The notes: generated by a model from the sequence alone, not told the origin. Positions 8,686 through 17,973 are shown, counted from the first letter of the stretch. The stretch is DNA of 64,000 bases from Streptomyces pluripotens (GCF_000802245.2 NZ_CP021080.1:7192001-7256000), one strand, 5' to 3'. A program made the numbers and translations.

Positions 8686-9423
8686 CTAGGTTGCCGACTT
8701 CACGGTCAAGTCACCGTTCCTTGTCGACAGGTCCAGGCGGTACTTGCCTGACGGGTCATTCTTGAACGCCACGTTCTTGTCGCCGTTGGAGTCGTTCACC
8801 GAGATCCGGTACCCGGCAGGTGGTGTGGTGACCGTGAGGTCGCCGTTGGTCGTAAGAGCTCTGATGTCCTGTGGGATGGCCGACTGGATCGTCACCTCGC
8901 CGTTGGACGTCTGCGCGTCGATGCCGCCGCCCTTGACGTCCCTGACGTTGACGACGCCGTTGGACGTGCGCAGTTTTGCAGGGCCTGTGGCGTTCGTCAC
9001 CGCGATCTGACCGTTGCTTGTGTGCACATCGACCGTGCCCACATTGGTCAGTGTGAGCCCCCCGTTGGTCGTGCGTCCCGACACCGGAAGACCAGCAGGC
9101 ACTTTGACGACGTAGTCGACGCCACAGTTCTTGCCGCAGCCGGACAGCACCAGGACACCGTCCCTGACGCGGAAGGACGGGGCACTCGGCTTGTCACCGT
9201 GGTAGTTGACCCTGCGGTGTACGGAGATTGTGGAGGCGTCGGCCGAAGTATCTACCTTCACGCCGCCGTTCCTCATGTCGAGACGGATCGAGGCAACTCT
9301 CTCAGACACCTTGGTATTGTCCTCGAAGGTCTTCTGGCCGAGGGCCGAGCACGCGGACAGCCCGCAGACTGTGAGAGCGGCAAGAGCCGTTGCTGTGAGA
9401 ATACGCGTCTGCGGTCGTTGCAT
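8686..9423 (-). CDS. DUF4097-type beta-strand lipoprotein
   Basis: 245 residues with a lipoprotein signal and lipobox LSAC (C25). The rest is a repetitive right-handed beta-solenoid: units such as TNGGLTLTNVG, TSNGQIAVTNA, TSNGVVNVRDV, TSNGEVTIQSA and TTNGDLTVTTP recur every 15-20 residues, the pattern of DUF4097/putative adhesins. It is anchored outside the membrane; the family has no established biochemical role. Monocistronic. Confidence 0.8.
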   Translation of the reverse strand: MQRPQTRILTATALAALTVCGLSACSALGQKTFEDNTKVSERVASIRLDMRNGGVKVDTSADASTISVHRRVNYHGDKPSAPSFRVRDGVLVLSGCGKNCGVDYVVKVPAGLPVSGRTTNGGLTLTNVGTVDVHTSNGQIAVTNATGPAKLRTSNGVVNVRDVKGGGIDAQTSNGEVTIQSAIPQDIRALTTNGDLTVTTPPAGYRISVNDSNGDKNVAFKNDPSGKYRLDLSTRNGDLTVKSAT

Positions 9424-9985
9424 GAAAGTTCCCCCGTATGAGACGAGTTGAAGCGGCGATCAGTCACCGCGATCCTATGCAGCCGCTCTCCCGTGTTCAC
9501 TGAGGGAAACCCCCCAATGCCGGGACTGGGTCGTCCTTGACGGCTGTTGCGGAGGGAGCTTGCGCCCGGACCCTCCCGCGTCCGGCTCCGATGGCGGCAC
9601 CGCGGCCTCCTGAGCGGGGAATCCTGGCCGGCGGTTGGCAAGATCGCGTGACGGGCTCGACGGTCGCCGACCATCTGTTCGCCCACGGCTTCGGCCAGCG
9701 GGATGCGGGAGACACTGACGACGGCGCGCCGGTTCCCGGGGGCGGTGGCAGCGGGGGCCGGCTCCGCTGCCGGTCGTGCCGCCCCTGTCCGGTGCCTCGA
9801 CTACACCGGCACGCTTCGTCAGCCCATCACCCCTGCGGACGGACGTCGAGCTCACGCGCGGTGTGGACACAGGCCGCGGCGAAGACATCCCGGAAGCGGG
9901 GCAAGGCGGGGCACCCGGCCAGGGGCTGCCATCCGACGGGGCGTGCCGGTGCCCACCGGCCCGCACACCTTTACGTCCGCGACGG
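9424..9985. other. no supportable gene
   Basis: 562 bases. Frames are open on both strands only through high GC; none has a ribosome site plus a recognisable protein. I see no RNA gene or repeat. Confidence 0.5.
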
Positions 9986-11110
9986 TCACAGGTACTGGGT
10001 GGCCAGGAACTGAACGGCCAGGCTGGTGGCGGACACCACCAGCCACAGGCAACCCCCGAGCAGCAGGGGGGCGGGACCGGTCCGGCGCAGTCTGGAAGGT
10101 TCGGTGGACAGGCCGATCGCGGACAGCGCGACGGTGATCAGGAAGACGGCGAGCACGCTGAGCGGGCCGTGAGAGTCGGACGGGACGAGACCGGCCGTGT
10201 TCGCGGCGGCCAGGATGAGGAACCCGAGGAGGAACCACGGCACCAGCCTGCCGACGCGCACCCGGCTGGTCAGACCCCGCCCCGAACCCGCCGCGCCGGC
10301 GTGCCCGTCTGCCGTCCGCGCGCGACGGCGGACGAGAGCGGCGAGGCCCAGGCAGACCGGGATGATCAGCAGCGTGCGGGCCAGCTTGACCACCACCGCG
10401 TAGTCGGCCGCGGGGCCCCCATAGGTGGTAGCGGCGGCGACCACCGACGACATGTCGTTGACGGCGGTTCCAGCGAACAGGCCAAAGGCGTGCTGGCCCA
10501 TGCCCAGCAGATGCCCGAGGGCGGGGAAGGCTAGCACTGCGGCCACGTTGAAGACGAAGATCGTGGAGACGGCATAGGCCACCTCCGCCTCGGCCGCGCC
10601 GATAACTGGCGTGACCGCGGCAATCGCGGAGGCGCCGCAGATGCCGGTGCCCACACCGATCAGGGTGCGCAAGTCGCCGACGACACCCAGGCGGCGTCCG
10701 ATCCCGTACGCCGCCGCCAGACAGACCGCGAGGGTCACGATCATCACCGGCAGCGAGGCGGCACCGACCCGCAGCACCCGGCCCAGGGACAGCTGCGCGC
10801 CCAGTACCACCACCGCGGCCTGGAGTACTCCGCGCCCGGCGAAGGCGATGCCGGGCCGCATCCGCTCCCCGGGCCGCACTGCGAGTGCCACCAGCACACC
10901 CAGCACGATCGCGCTCACCGGAGCACCGACGACGGGAACCAGTCGGCCCAGCGCGGTCGCGACGAGGGCGACACCGACGGCGAGGGCCAGCCCAGGCAGA
11001 CGGGCGGCAAACCCGGAGAACTGGGCCCTGATGGCGCCGCCGGGTCCTCGGGCGGTGGCAATGCGGGCCGGGCGGGTGGTCCCTGACCGGGAGGGTTGGG
11101 CGTCCTTCAT
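9986..11110 (-). CDS. YeiH/UPF0324-family membrane transporter
   Basis: 374 residues from ATG 11110 (MKDAQPSR); the frame extends upstream but would run across the divergent LysR gene. About ten hydrophobic segments, with the family signatures GVGTGICGASAIAAV and FGLFAGTAVNDMSSV. YeiH proteins are putative anion exporters (annotated sulfate exporters) whose substrate is not firmly known. Divergent from a LysR gene with a palindrome between them, the usual yeiH-yeiE type arrangement, so control by that regulator is likely. Confidence 0.85.
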   Translation of the reverse strand: MKDAQPSRSGTTRPARIATARGPGGAIRAQFSGFAARLPGLALAVGVALVATALGRLVPVVGAPVSAIVLGVLVALAVRPGERMRPGIAFAGRGVLQAAVVVLGAQLSLGRVLRVGAASLPVMIVTLAVCLAAAYGIGRRLGVVGDLRTLIGVGTGICGASAIAAVTPVIGAAEAEVAYAVSTIFVFNVAAVLAFPALGHLLGMGQHAFGLFAGTAVNDMSSVVAAATTYGGPAADYAVVVKLARTLLIIPVCLGLAALVRRRARTADGHAGAAGSGRGLTSRVRVGRLVPWFLLGFLILAAANTAGLVPSDSHGPLSVLAVFLITVALSAIGLSTEPSRLRRTGPAPLLLGGCLWLVVSATSLAVQFLATQYL

Positions 11111-11176
11111 GATCACCACTTTGGGCAGCCCCGCGCCCGCCTTGTAGCCCCTGATCGAGCAGAAGCTCATAGCCCT

Positions 11177-11199
11177 AGCGCATGACTCACTCATACGCT
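11177..11199. promoter_or_regulatory. LysR-type operator palindrome
   Basis: AGCGCATGA (11177-11185) and TCATACGCT (11191-11199) are inverted repeats with 8 of 9 pairs matching around a 5-base spacer. It lies between the divergent yeiH-like and LysR genes and covers the most upstream ATG (11182), which argues that translation of the LysR gene starts further downstream. Confidence 0.6.
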
Positions 11200-11205
11200 G
11201 CCGCT

Positions 11206-12234
11206 GTGACAGATTCTTCCGTGACCCGTTCCCGTGCCGTGGGCCTCCCGCTACGCACGCCCGACCTGGAGTCGCTGCGGCTCCTCGTCCTCGTGGCCGA
11301 CCTGGGTAGCCTGGGCCGAGCGGCCGAGCGGCTGCGGATCTCCCAGCCGTCCGCCAGCCGTCGGCTGTCCACGCTGGAACGCGGTCTGGGACTGGTTCTG
11401 GTCGACCGGACCCGCCGGGGCTCCCGGCTGACACTGGTGGGGCAGACGGTCGTCGGACACGCCCGGCGGGTCCTGGACGAACTCGACGAACTGCTTGTCG
11501 GGGCCGGCAGGCTGCGCGACCGGCGGGAGGCCGAACTGCGCGTCGCAGCCAGCCTGACCATCGCGGAGTACCTGCTGCCGGCCTGGATCAGCGAGCTGCG
11601 CGGCCGGCGGCCGGAGCTGTACATCGGGCTGCAGGTGACCAACAGCGAGCAGGTGCCCGAGTTGGTCGAGTCCGGCGAGGCCGACATCGGGTTCATCGAA
11701 GGGCCGCGCCTGTCCCGCGCGATGTCCACACAGCTGGTGGCCGAGGACCGGCTCGTCGTCGTGGTCGACCCCGCTCACCCGTGGGCACGGCGACACGAGC
11801 CACTGTCGGCACGGGAACTGTCCCGCGCACCGTTGGTGCTGCGGGAGAGCGGATCCGGCACACGGCAGACCCTGGACCGTGCCCTTCACCTGGCAGGCTG
11901 TGAGCGCGTCCGACCCCTGGTGGAGCTCGGATCGACGGCCGCCGTCCGCGGCGCGGTGATCGCCGGCACCGGACCGTCCGTCCTGAGCGAGCTGGCCGTC
12001 GGCGGGGACATCGCCGACGGCCGGCTGATCGGTGTCGATGTCGCAGGCGTCGACCTCACGCGCGATCTGCGCGCGGTCTGGCCGATGGGGCGACGCCTGG
12101 TGGGTCCGGCGGCGGAGCTGGTCACAGTGGCCCGCCGAGCGGTCACCGGGGACCGACCGACCCGTGGCCGGGACCGGTCCGCTCCCGCGGAGCCAGCGCC
12201 CCCCAGCCCCTGGGTGGCAGCTCGGTCGGTCTAA
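11206..12234 (+). CDS. LysR-family transcriptional regulator
   Basis: 342 residues from GTG 11206 (GTG 11221 equally possible; ATG 11182 is inside the operator). Winged HTH at about 22-80 (SLRLLVLVADLGSLGRAAER, SQPSASRRLSTLE), then a periplasmic-binding-like effector domain (RVAASLTIAEYLLPAWI, SGEADIGFIEG). Divergent from the YeiH-type transporter, which it probably regulates together with itself. The last 40 residues are low-complexity Pro/Arg and may be a frame extension. Confidence 0.88.
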   Translation: MTDSSVTRSRAVGLPLRTPDLESLRLLVLVADLGSLGRAAERLRISQPSASRRLSTLERGLGLVLVDRTRRGSRLTLVGQTVVGHARRVLDELDELLVGAGRLRDRREAELRVAASLTIAEYLLPAWISELRGRRPELYIGLQVTNSEQVPELVESGEADIGFIEGPRLSRAMSTQLVAEDRLVVVVDPAHPWARRHEPLSARELSRAPLVLRESGSGTRQTLDRALHLAGCERVRPLVELGSTAAVRGAVIAGTGPSVLSELAVGGDIADGRLIGVDVAGVDLTRDLRAVWPMGRRLVGPAAELVTVARRAVTGDRPTRGRDRSAPAEPAPPSPWVAARSV

Positions 12235-12340
12235 GGGGCGGCGGCGAGTCGACGGACACGGGTCCGGGAGGAGTCGGGCCGAGTGTAGAAGTGCCGCTCC
12301 GGCTCGTCCTTACCGCGACCGCAGGTAGTAGAAAGGAAGC

Positions 12341-12508
12341 ATGGGAAGACAGGCGGTCGTCGCGCTCTATGTGTTCGCGCTGGTAGCCGTCGTGGTCGGC
12401 GTGGACGTTCTGTTCTTCAGGCACCAGTTCTGGGGGCGGCTGATGGTGAACGTCGGCATCGTCCTGGTGTTCGTGGCCTTCTATGTGAGGTTCCTCAAGC
12501 GTTCATGA
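12341..12508 (+). CDS. small two-helix membrane protein
   Basis: 55 residues from ATG 12341, with AAAGGA at 12332-12337. Two hydrophobic segments (residues 5-26 and 34-50) are separated by RHQFWGR, and the protein ends in basic FLKRS. No family function recognised. Small membrane proteins of this shape are common in Streptomyces; the ribosome site and clean two-helix pattern make it a real gene. Confidence 0.7.
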   Translation: MGRQAVVALYVFALVAVVVGVDVLFFRHQFWGRLMVNVGIVLVFVAFYVRFLKRS

Positions 12509-12567
12509 GGGACGAGATCACTGCACGCAAAGACCCTGGGGCCGGACCGACGTGCCGTGTGCGCCGT

Positions 12568-12603
12568 ATTCCAGGAACCTTCGAAATTCCAGGAACCCTC
12601 GAA
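12568..12603. repeat. tandem 18-bp direct repeat
   Basis: ATTCCAGGAACCTTCGAA (12568-12585) is followed directly by a second copy (12586-12603) with one C for T. Each copy contains the small dyad TTCCAGGAA and a TTCGAA or TCGAA core. It lies in the gap before a LysR gene, 180 bases upstream of its start. Confidence 0.6.
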
Positions 12604-12780
12604 GCTGCGGGACGCCTTCGAGGGTCTGGTGATCGGCCGACCGAAGCTCCAGCGCCGGAGACCTGAACGGCGGGGTCGGTCACCAGTTCGCCAGTCACCC
12701 TCCGATTGCATCCGCACGGGAAGGCGGACGTGCAAGACGGATTGAGTGGTACTTATACCGGGCGAGTATCGTTGCTGTTC

Positions 12781-13653
12781 ATGGAGCTGCGCACGCTGCG
12801 CTATTTCGTGGCCGTCGCCGAGGACCTCCACTTCGGCAGGGCTGCTGCCCGACTGCACATGAGCCAGCCGCCGCTGAGCCGGGCGATCAAACAGCTGGAG
12901 GCCGACGTCGGTGCTGCGCTGTTCCACCGCTCCGCCTCAGGTGTCACCCTCACCCCGGCCGGGGTGGTGCTGCTGGAGCAGGCGCGTGCCCTGCTCGACC
13001 AGGCCGACCGGGCACGGGTGCGCGTGGCCGCCGTGACCGGCGCCACGACCCTCACCGTCGGCATCCTGGGAGACGGCACCGACCCAGGTGCCACACGGCT
13101 GGCCGCCGCATACCGCCGACAGCACCCGGATATCGAGATCCGCGTCCGTGAAACCGGCCTGACGGATCCCACCTGCGGGCTGCGCACCGGACGCGTTGAC
13201 ATCGCCCTGACCCGAGCCCCGTTCGACGAGACGGGCTTGACGGTGCAGGAGCTACGGGTCGACCCGGTGGGCGCCGTGCTGCGCGCCGACGATCCGCTGG
13301 CCCGTCGTGGCCGCCTTGAGCTGGCCGACCTCGCCGACCGGAGCTGGTTCCAGTTCCCGGACGGCACGGACCCCGTCTGGCAGTCGTACTGGAACGGCGG
13401 CGAGCCCCGTGAGGGCCCGGTCGTGCGCGCCGTTCAGGAGTGTCTGCAGGCCGTGCTCTGGAACGGCACGGTCGGTATGGCCCCGCTCGGACACAGCCCA
13501 CCCGGGGAACTGGCCGTGATACCCGTGATGGACATGGCGCCGAGCCGTGTGGTGGCGGCGTGGAACCAGGGCGACGCAAACCCGCTGATCCAGTCGTTCG
13601 CCCGGACGGCCACGGCCGCCTACCGGACTTCCTGCGCCTGGCCCAGGGCGTGA
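12781..13653 (+). CDS. LysR-family transcriptional regulator
   Basis: 290 residues from ATG 12781 (MELRTLRYF), the canonical LysR N-terminus; the longer frame upstream is not needed. HTH at 1-60 (EDLHFGRAAARLHMSQPPLS) and an effector-binding domain after residue 90. No divergent target gene is intact nearby, so the regulon is unknown. The upstream tandem 18-bp repeat and the TACTTATACC segment around 12750 are candidate binding sites. Confidence 0.88.
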   Translation: MELRTLRYFVAVAEDLHFGRAAARLHMSQPPLSRAIKQLEADVGAALFHRSASGVTLTPAGVVLLEQARALLDQADRARVRVAAVTGATTLTVGILGDGTDPGATRLAAAYRRQHPDIEIRVRETGLTDPTCGLRTGRVDIALTRAPFDETGLTVQELRVDPVGAVLRADDPLARRGRLELADLADRSWFQFPDGTDPVWQSYWNGGEPREGPVVRAVQECLQAVLWNGTVGMAPLGHSPPGELAVIPVMDMAPSRVVAAWNQGDANPLIQSFARTATAAYRTSCAWPRA

Positions 13654-13979
13654 CACTGCGGCCCGCGGATCCCGCTGAATCGCAGCCGGCGGGGCGAAGG
13701 GAGGGCGTGCGGGCCCGCGAGTTCGCAGACCCGGTGACCTCCGGGCGGCGGCAACTCGGCGCTCCCCCGCCGATCACGGACACGTGCGGACAAGTCCCTG
13801 GCCGAAGGCACGCCCTGCCTGATCGGGGCCTTGCTCCGCCGCTGGAGAACGGGCGCTGCGGCATCTGCACCGTCGGCCGGTCCTGCACCTCAACGGTTTC
13901 GGCATCGGGACCGGACGTGGGACCGAACCCGGATGGCGTGCCGCTCCGCGCCTTCAGTTCCCGCGCCGTGGCCTGCACT

Positions 13980-14235
13980 TCACCTGATGCGAGTTCCCCG
14001 GCCGCTGACACGGACGCGCGGGTCACCCGCGCGCAGTATCACCGTGAGCTCGCCTGGGCGGCCCAGGTCCTCGCCCTGATGCAGGGTGAGGACGGAGTCC
14101 TGGGGGACTAGGCCGAGTTCACGGGCGTACGCACCTGATGTCCCGGAGCAGCCGTTGACCGCGATGCCGAGCCCGACACTAGACCCTGGGCAACAGCGGC
14201 TCGATCACCGCCATAGCTCGTCATCGACGGGACAA
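13980..14235 (-). pseudogene. PhzF-family C-terminal remnant abutting a transposase N-terminal sliver
   Basis: Read on the minus strand, 14190 to 13980 gives a C-terminus with GTSGAYARELGLV, LTLHQGEDLGRPGELTV and VRVSGRGTRI before a TGA, the pattern of PhzF-like isomerases. There is no start and the catalytic N-terminal half is absent. Immediately upstream (14235-14180) is DDELW, then in the next frame AVIEPLLPRV, the usual start of IS5-type transposases. So two unrelated broken genes meet at about 14180-14190. The rest of 13654-14335 shows nothing I can support. Confidence 0.5.
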
Positions 14236-14335
14236 CGGTCGGTGCGGGTCTCACACTGCACACGGATGAACAGTTCCCCGTGGCGTGCACGTGTGACAGC
14301 GAACGTTGGTGGTTTGCCACCGGCGGAGACAATGG

Positions 14336-14929
14336 TCAGTGGCCGCCGCTTGGGGGCTCGCAGCCGGTGCCGTCGGGATAGCCACCGAAGGCGTCCGCCT
14401 CGGTGGAGTTTCTGCTCATCGTGCCCTCCACACACCAGGGAGAGACGCCAATGTCGATGAGGAAGTCGATCCCCGTAGGCCCGTCCTGGTACGCCTGCAC
14501 CTTCCCGGCGGAGTAGCCGAGCTTGGTGAGCGCGTCGCGGACGCTGTTCGGGGCGAAGTCGCCGCGCCTGCGTAGCGGTTCGAGTGCATTCTTGACGCGT
14601 CCGACGGCAGTGAGTCCGTCGCAACGGCTCTGGCCGTGGAGCGGGATGGGAACTCTGAAGCCGTGGTTTTCGGCGTAGTGGTCGGTCGGAGGCACGGTTG
14701 AGTTGGGGGTAGTGGCGGCCGCGGGCGCCGTTGGCTTGGGGCTCTCGCCGGGGCAGGGGAAGTCCACTGGTGTACTCGGCGTCGACATCCCGGTCGGAGT
14801 CGGGTACGAACGCCGGTACGCGTCGGCGGTATCCCCTGCCCGCTGGGTTCCGCACCCCGTTGCCAGCAGGACCAACACCGACAACGGCAGCAGGCCGAGT
14901 CGGGCTTTCGTCTTCCTCTGCGTCGTCAT
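14336..14929 (-). CDS. lipoprotein of unknown function
   Basis: 197 residues from ATG 14929, chosen because GAAGGA sits seven bases upstream; a longer start at 14965 exists. Lipobox LLATGC puts the lipidated Cys at 26. After a Ser/Thr/Pro-rich linker (30-75) comes a small globular domain (about 80-197) with Cys in QSRCDG, SPWCVE and GTGCEPP. Probably anchored outside the membrane. No known family recognised. Confidence 0.7.
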   Translation of the reverse strand: MTTQRKTKARLGLLPLSVLVLLATGCGTQRAGDTADAYRRSYPTPTGMSTPSTPVDFPCPGESPKPTAPAAATTPNSTVPPTDHYAENHGFRVPIPLHGQSRCDGLTAVGRVKNALEPLRRRGDFAPNSVRDALTKLGYSAGKVQAYQDGPTGIDFLIDIGVSPWCVEGTMSRNSTEADAFGGYPDGTGCEPPSGGH

Positions 14930-14961
14930 CCCGCGATCCTTCCCCCGCAGGTCGGTGGGTG

Positions 14962-16271
14962 TCATGAGTCCTTGTACTCATCTGGCGAAAGGTGACCGCT
15001 CCGAGAGGGCCAGCGGGGAACCATCCGGCGTAACGGGCGCAGCCAATCGTCCTTGTGCTTCAGGCGTGTTGCTTCGGCGTGGTGCCGAGCGCAGTGGTCA
15101 TGGGGTGCAGCAGCGTCAGGACGGTGCAGAACTGGTTGTCCATCAGGACATCGAGTGTGGCCGGCGAGGCGGTGTTCGCCGCGGTGTTCCCAGGTCGGCT
15201 GTTGGTCTGGTCTGCCGGTCCCGGCTGTGTCGGGGAGAGCGGTGGTGTGGGGCATAAGAACTCCGGAAGGGAGCGTCTGGTTGCCACCACGTCGTTTGCG
15301 TGGGGAACGATCGGCCGATGCGCCACCCAGTCCGGGACGGACGCCGACGGCGAGGGCCTCGTCGACGGCGGGGATCGCGGTCTCCAGGCCGAACTGTGCG
15401 TCGGAAGTCGGAGCGAGGGCCACGGTGGTGCCCGTTTCCCCTATCGTCTTCCATGCCTCGGAGGTCAGTCCGGTGCAGTGGATGAGGGTGACGTCGGGGC
15501 TGAGAATGCCCTCCTTGGCCCAACGCAGGACCGCCTCGGAGGAAGACGTACCGAAGACGGCGTCCGTGCTGACTCCGATACCCAACTCCCGTGCAACATG
15601 GGCGAGGCCAGGGCCGTAGGCGAGCGCCGGTCCTGCGATCTCTTCCGTGGCCAAGGTTGCCAGGCGCAGCGTGAGTAACTGGTCGTCGCTGCTGAAGTAC
15701 TGGTCCTTGAGACGGGCCAGGTCGCCGGGCCACTGCCGGTCCCACTCGCCGAAGTGCGGACCCATGGAGGCGTGCACGCCGCGGATGCCCGTGTCGACGA
15801 GGGCCTCGATGGCCGCGTCGGAGTGTTCGCGGGTGCGGGAGTTGTGGGAGAAGTCGAGCATCGTCGTGATGCCGCTGTCGATCGCGGTCAGGGCGGCTAG
15901 TCGGGTGCCGACGTACATGTCCTCGGGCCGGTAGGCCGGGGCGTAGCCGGCCAACGTGGCCATGACGTAGCCGCCGAGGTCGTCGACGTCCGGCATGATC
16001 CGGCGCAGTTGGGCCTCCCAAGCGTGCCGGTGGGTGTCGACGAACCCGGGGGTGAGGATCGCGTCGGCGGCCACGGCGTCACCCGCGTCGAGATCGCGGC
16101 CGACGGCGGTGATCGTGTCACCCTCGACGAGGAGGTCTCCGTCGTCGATGACGCCGATTTCGGAGTCCATGGTGACGATGGTCGCCCCGGTGAACAGGAC
16201 GCGCCGTTGGTCTGCGGCCGACGCCGGAACTCTTCAAGCATGGCGGCGCTGGTGGGGGCGTTGACGTTCAT
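14962..16271 (-). pseudogene. amidohydrolase (TrzN/AtzA-like) broken by two lesions
   Basis: The natural start is ATG 16271 with GGAAG upstream, but that frame (MNVNAPTSAAMLEEF) is lost near 16210 and the coding frame continues one base off as VLFTGATIVTMDSEIG. The N-terminal metal site is present (FVDTHRHAWE) and the later His (TLIHCTG), but after GVRPGLG at about 15325 homology stops. The tail to 14962 is unrelated Arg/Pro-rich sequence, and the C-terminal part with the catalytic Asp is missing. The family hydrolyses or deaminates cyclic amidine-type substrates. The open 402-codon frame from 16170 would give an inactive protein. Confidence 0.7.
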
Positions 16272-16428
16272 GAAGGTCTTCTTCCGATAAGGGGCGGACA
16301 GGGCCGGGAGGATGGGGCGTCCGCTGGCGAGGGCGGGAGGGCGGGGCGGGGGAGATGTAGAGGACGGCGTCTGCGGCTGTTCGGATCCTCGGGGGTGTTG
16401 CCCGGGGCCAGCGGGTTGACGTACAGGG

Positions 16429-16590
16429 GCGGAGCTTGTCAGTGACGACCACCCGCGGAACCGTGCCGGTCGTCTTCAAGTGCCGACTGAAGAACTGGCT
16501 TGCTGACGCGGGGGCCCGGCGCGGAGGTACAGCTACCCGCAGTGGGAGATGTTCTCGACCGGGTACCGGCGCCAGTTGTACGACGGCGAC
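16429..16590 (-). pseudogene. IS6-family transposase remnant
   Basis: Minus-strand frames give RRYPVENISHCG, a stop, LYLRAG (about 16575-16520), then in another frame FFSRHLKTTGTVPRVVVTD and KLRP (16509-16429). IS6 transposases read YPVEIISHCVWLY near the start and LL..G.P.VIVTDKLRSY in the middle, so the element carries an internal deletion, a nonsense codon and a frameshift. Confidence 0.6.
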
Positions 16591-16710
16591 GTGTCCTGCA
16601 CGGCCCCCGTCCTCCAGCCTGATCAACCCCAAGATCATCCCGCGGCTTGGTCCACATAACGACCCTCATCGGGGATGCTCGACGATCGGGCGCTTCGAAA
16701 CCGAAGTCGA

Positions 16711-17571
16711 TCAATTGAGCAGCAGAGGGATCCCGTCGTACGCAGAAACATCGTGGGAAGGAACGATGTGCATGGTGCCCGCCAGGGCAATCATACGGAG
16801 CATGTCCTCACGCACCAGCTGGGGATCAGTATCGGCGAGCATACGCATCATGAGTGGCCGCTCAGCTCGATGCACGATGGCATCAAGTTGCCAAGTCAGG
16901 TCGCCGATGAAGGCATACCGTTGACCGCTCGGCAGGGCGACGAAGGTGATCACTGAGCCAGTCGTGTGACCTCTGGCAGGGACGACGACGACTGAGCCAT
17001 CGCCATACACGTCGTAGCTCGACGGGAAACCTAGATAAGGTCCGCCCCTGAATTCGTATTGGTGAATCCTGTGACTGCCGGAGATCTCGCGGAACACTCG
17101 TCCGCCTTTGCTCTGGCCTGCATATTGCAGTTCACCCTCATTAATCCAGATCGGAAGCTGGAGATCGTCGAGACCACTTACGTGATCCCAGTGAGAGTGC
17201 GTCACCAACACGCCATGAAGACAGCTTTGGTCGTAGTCGTTGGCCTTAAATTGCTCGCTCACGGTGTTCCCCAACTGGTGAGGAGCGCGTTCAATCCTCG
17301 GGAGAGCCTGTATATGCGCATCAACCTGGGAGCCGAAGCCGGCGTCGATCAATAGGTCTCCCTGCGGGTGCTGAATCAGGACCGACGTCGCGGCGAAAGG
17401 ACGCTTGTCGCGGAACGAGCCGCCCTTGAACGCGAAGATTGCCCTGGTTTCGTAGGTTCCCGTGGGCAATTGGTACAAAGCCATGTCGGATGGCGGTGCG
17501 GCTTCAGGGAGGGGTTCCACCCAGGCAGAAGGGATGGGAAGAGGTGACATGCGGGTATCGTCCGGCACCAT
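16711..17571 (-). CDS. metallo-beta-lactamase-fold hydrolase (N-acyl-homoserine-lactonase-like)
   Basis: 286 residues from ATG 17571 (ATG 17550 possible). The zinc-binding motif is HSHWDH in VLVTHSHWDHVSGLDD, with the further ligands D in LLIDAGFG, H in PARGHTTGS, D in FIGDLTW and H in IVPSHDVS, all in family order. AiiA-like and other MBL hydrolases share this layout, so lactone or ester hydrolysis is plausible; the substrate is not predictable. A 19-bp-arm palindrome lies immediately upstream, probably in its leader or promoter. Lower-GC base use than its neighbours suggests recent acquisition. Confidence 0.85.
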   Translation of the reverse strand: MVPDDTRMSPLPIPSAWVEPLPEAAPPSDMALYQLPTGTYETRAIFAFKGGSFRDKRPFAATSVLIQHPQGDLLIDAGFGSQVDAHIQALPRIERAPHQLGNTVSEQFKANDYDQSCLHGVLVTHSHWDHVSGLDDLQLPIWINEGELQYAGQSKGGRVFREISGSHRIHQYEFRGGPYLGFPSSYDVYGDGSVVVVPARGHTTGSVITFVALPSGQRYAFIGDLTWQLDAIVHRAERPLMMRMLADTDPQLVREDMLRMIALAGTMHIVPSHDVSAYDGIPLLLN

Positions 17572-17593
17572 CAATCCGAGTGTCCAATACCTG

Positions 17594-17634
17594 TGTGGAA
17601 GGTCCGATACCCACCGGGTATCGGACCTTCCACA
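17594..17634. promoter_or_regulatory. perfect long palindrome (19-bp arms) upstream of MBL-fold gene
   Basis: TGTGGAAGGTCCGATACCC (17594-17612) and its exact complement (17616-17634) flank the 3-base loop ACC. It is 23-63 bases upstream of the start of the hydrolase gene on the minus strand. It could be an operator, a leader hairpin, or a terminator insulating the gene from the decayed region to its right. Confidence 0.7.
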
Positions 17635-17814
17635 TGGCCCGAGATGTCAGCTGGGGTCAGGAAGATGAACGCAAGCGGATCGTTGCTGATGTGTCGCAAC
17701 AGAGAGAGACGGCATCGAAAATGGAGATTTTCCCCATCTCCGGGACGATTCCGGTGGAATCCCGTTTACTGGCCAGATGATGCCCGGAATGAAGATGGTG
17801 TGCCCCTGATCTAC

Positions 17815-17973
17815 GGCTTCCACATGGGCCGGATGAACCACTGTGGCCAGTTCTACCAGTCGGCGTTGTATCCCTTCCTGGCGTGCATCAACACCTATTT
17901 GGCGCGATGTATCCGCCGGAAGCGCAAGCCGCTCGCGGGGCTGAGGAAAGCCGACGCCGCTCGATGGCTCTGA
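17815..17973 (+). pseudogene. group II intron maturase C-terminal fragment
   Basis: The frame reads FYQSALYPFLACINTYLARC followed by IRRKRKPLAGLRKADAARW, matching the GRYYRSALYPLL.RIN.YL.RWIRKKYKRL segment near the end of some group II intron reverse transcriptases. Nothing of the polymerase domain is present. It is of a different type from the intron remnant at 45071-47560. Confidence 0.55.
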
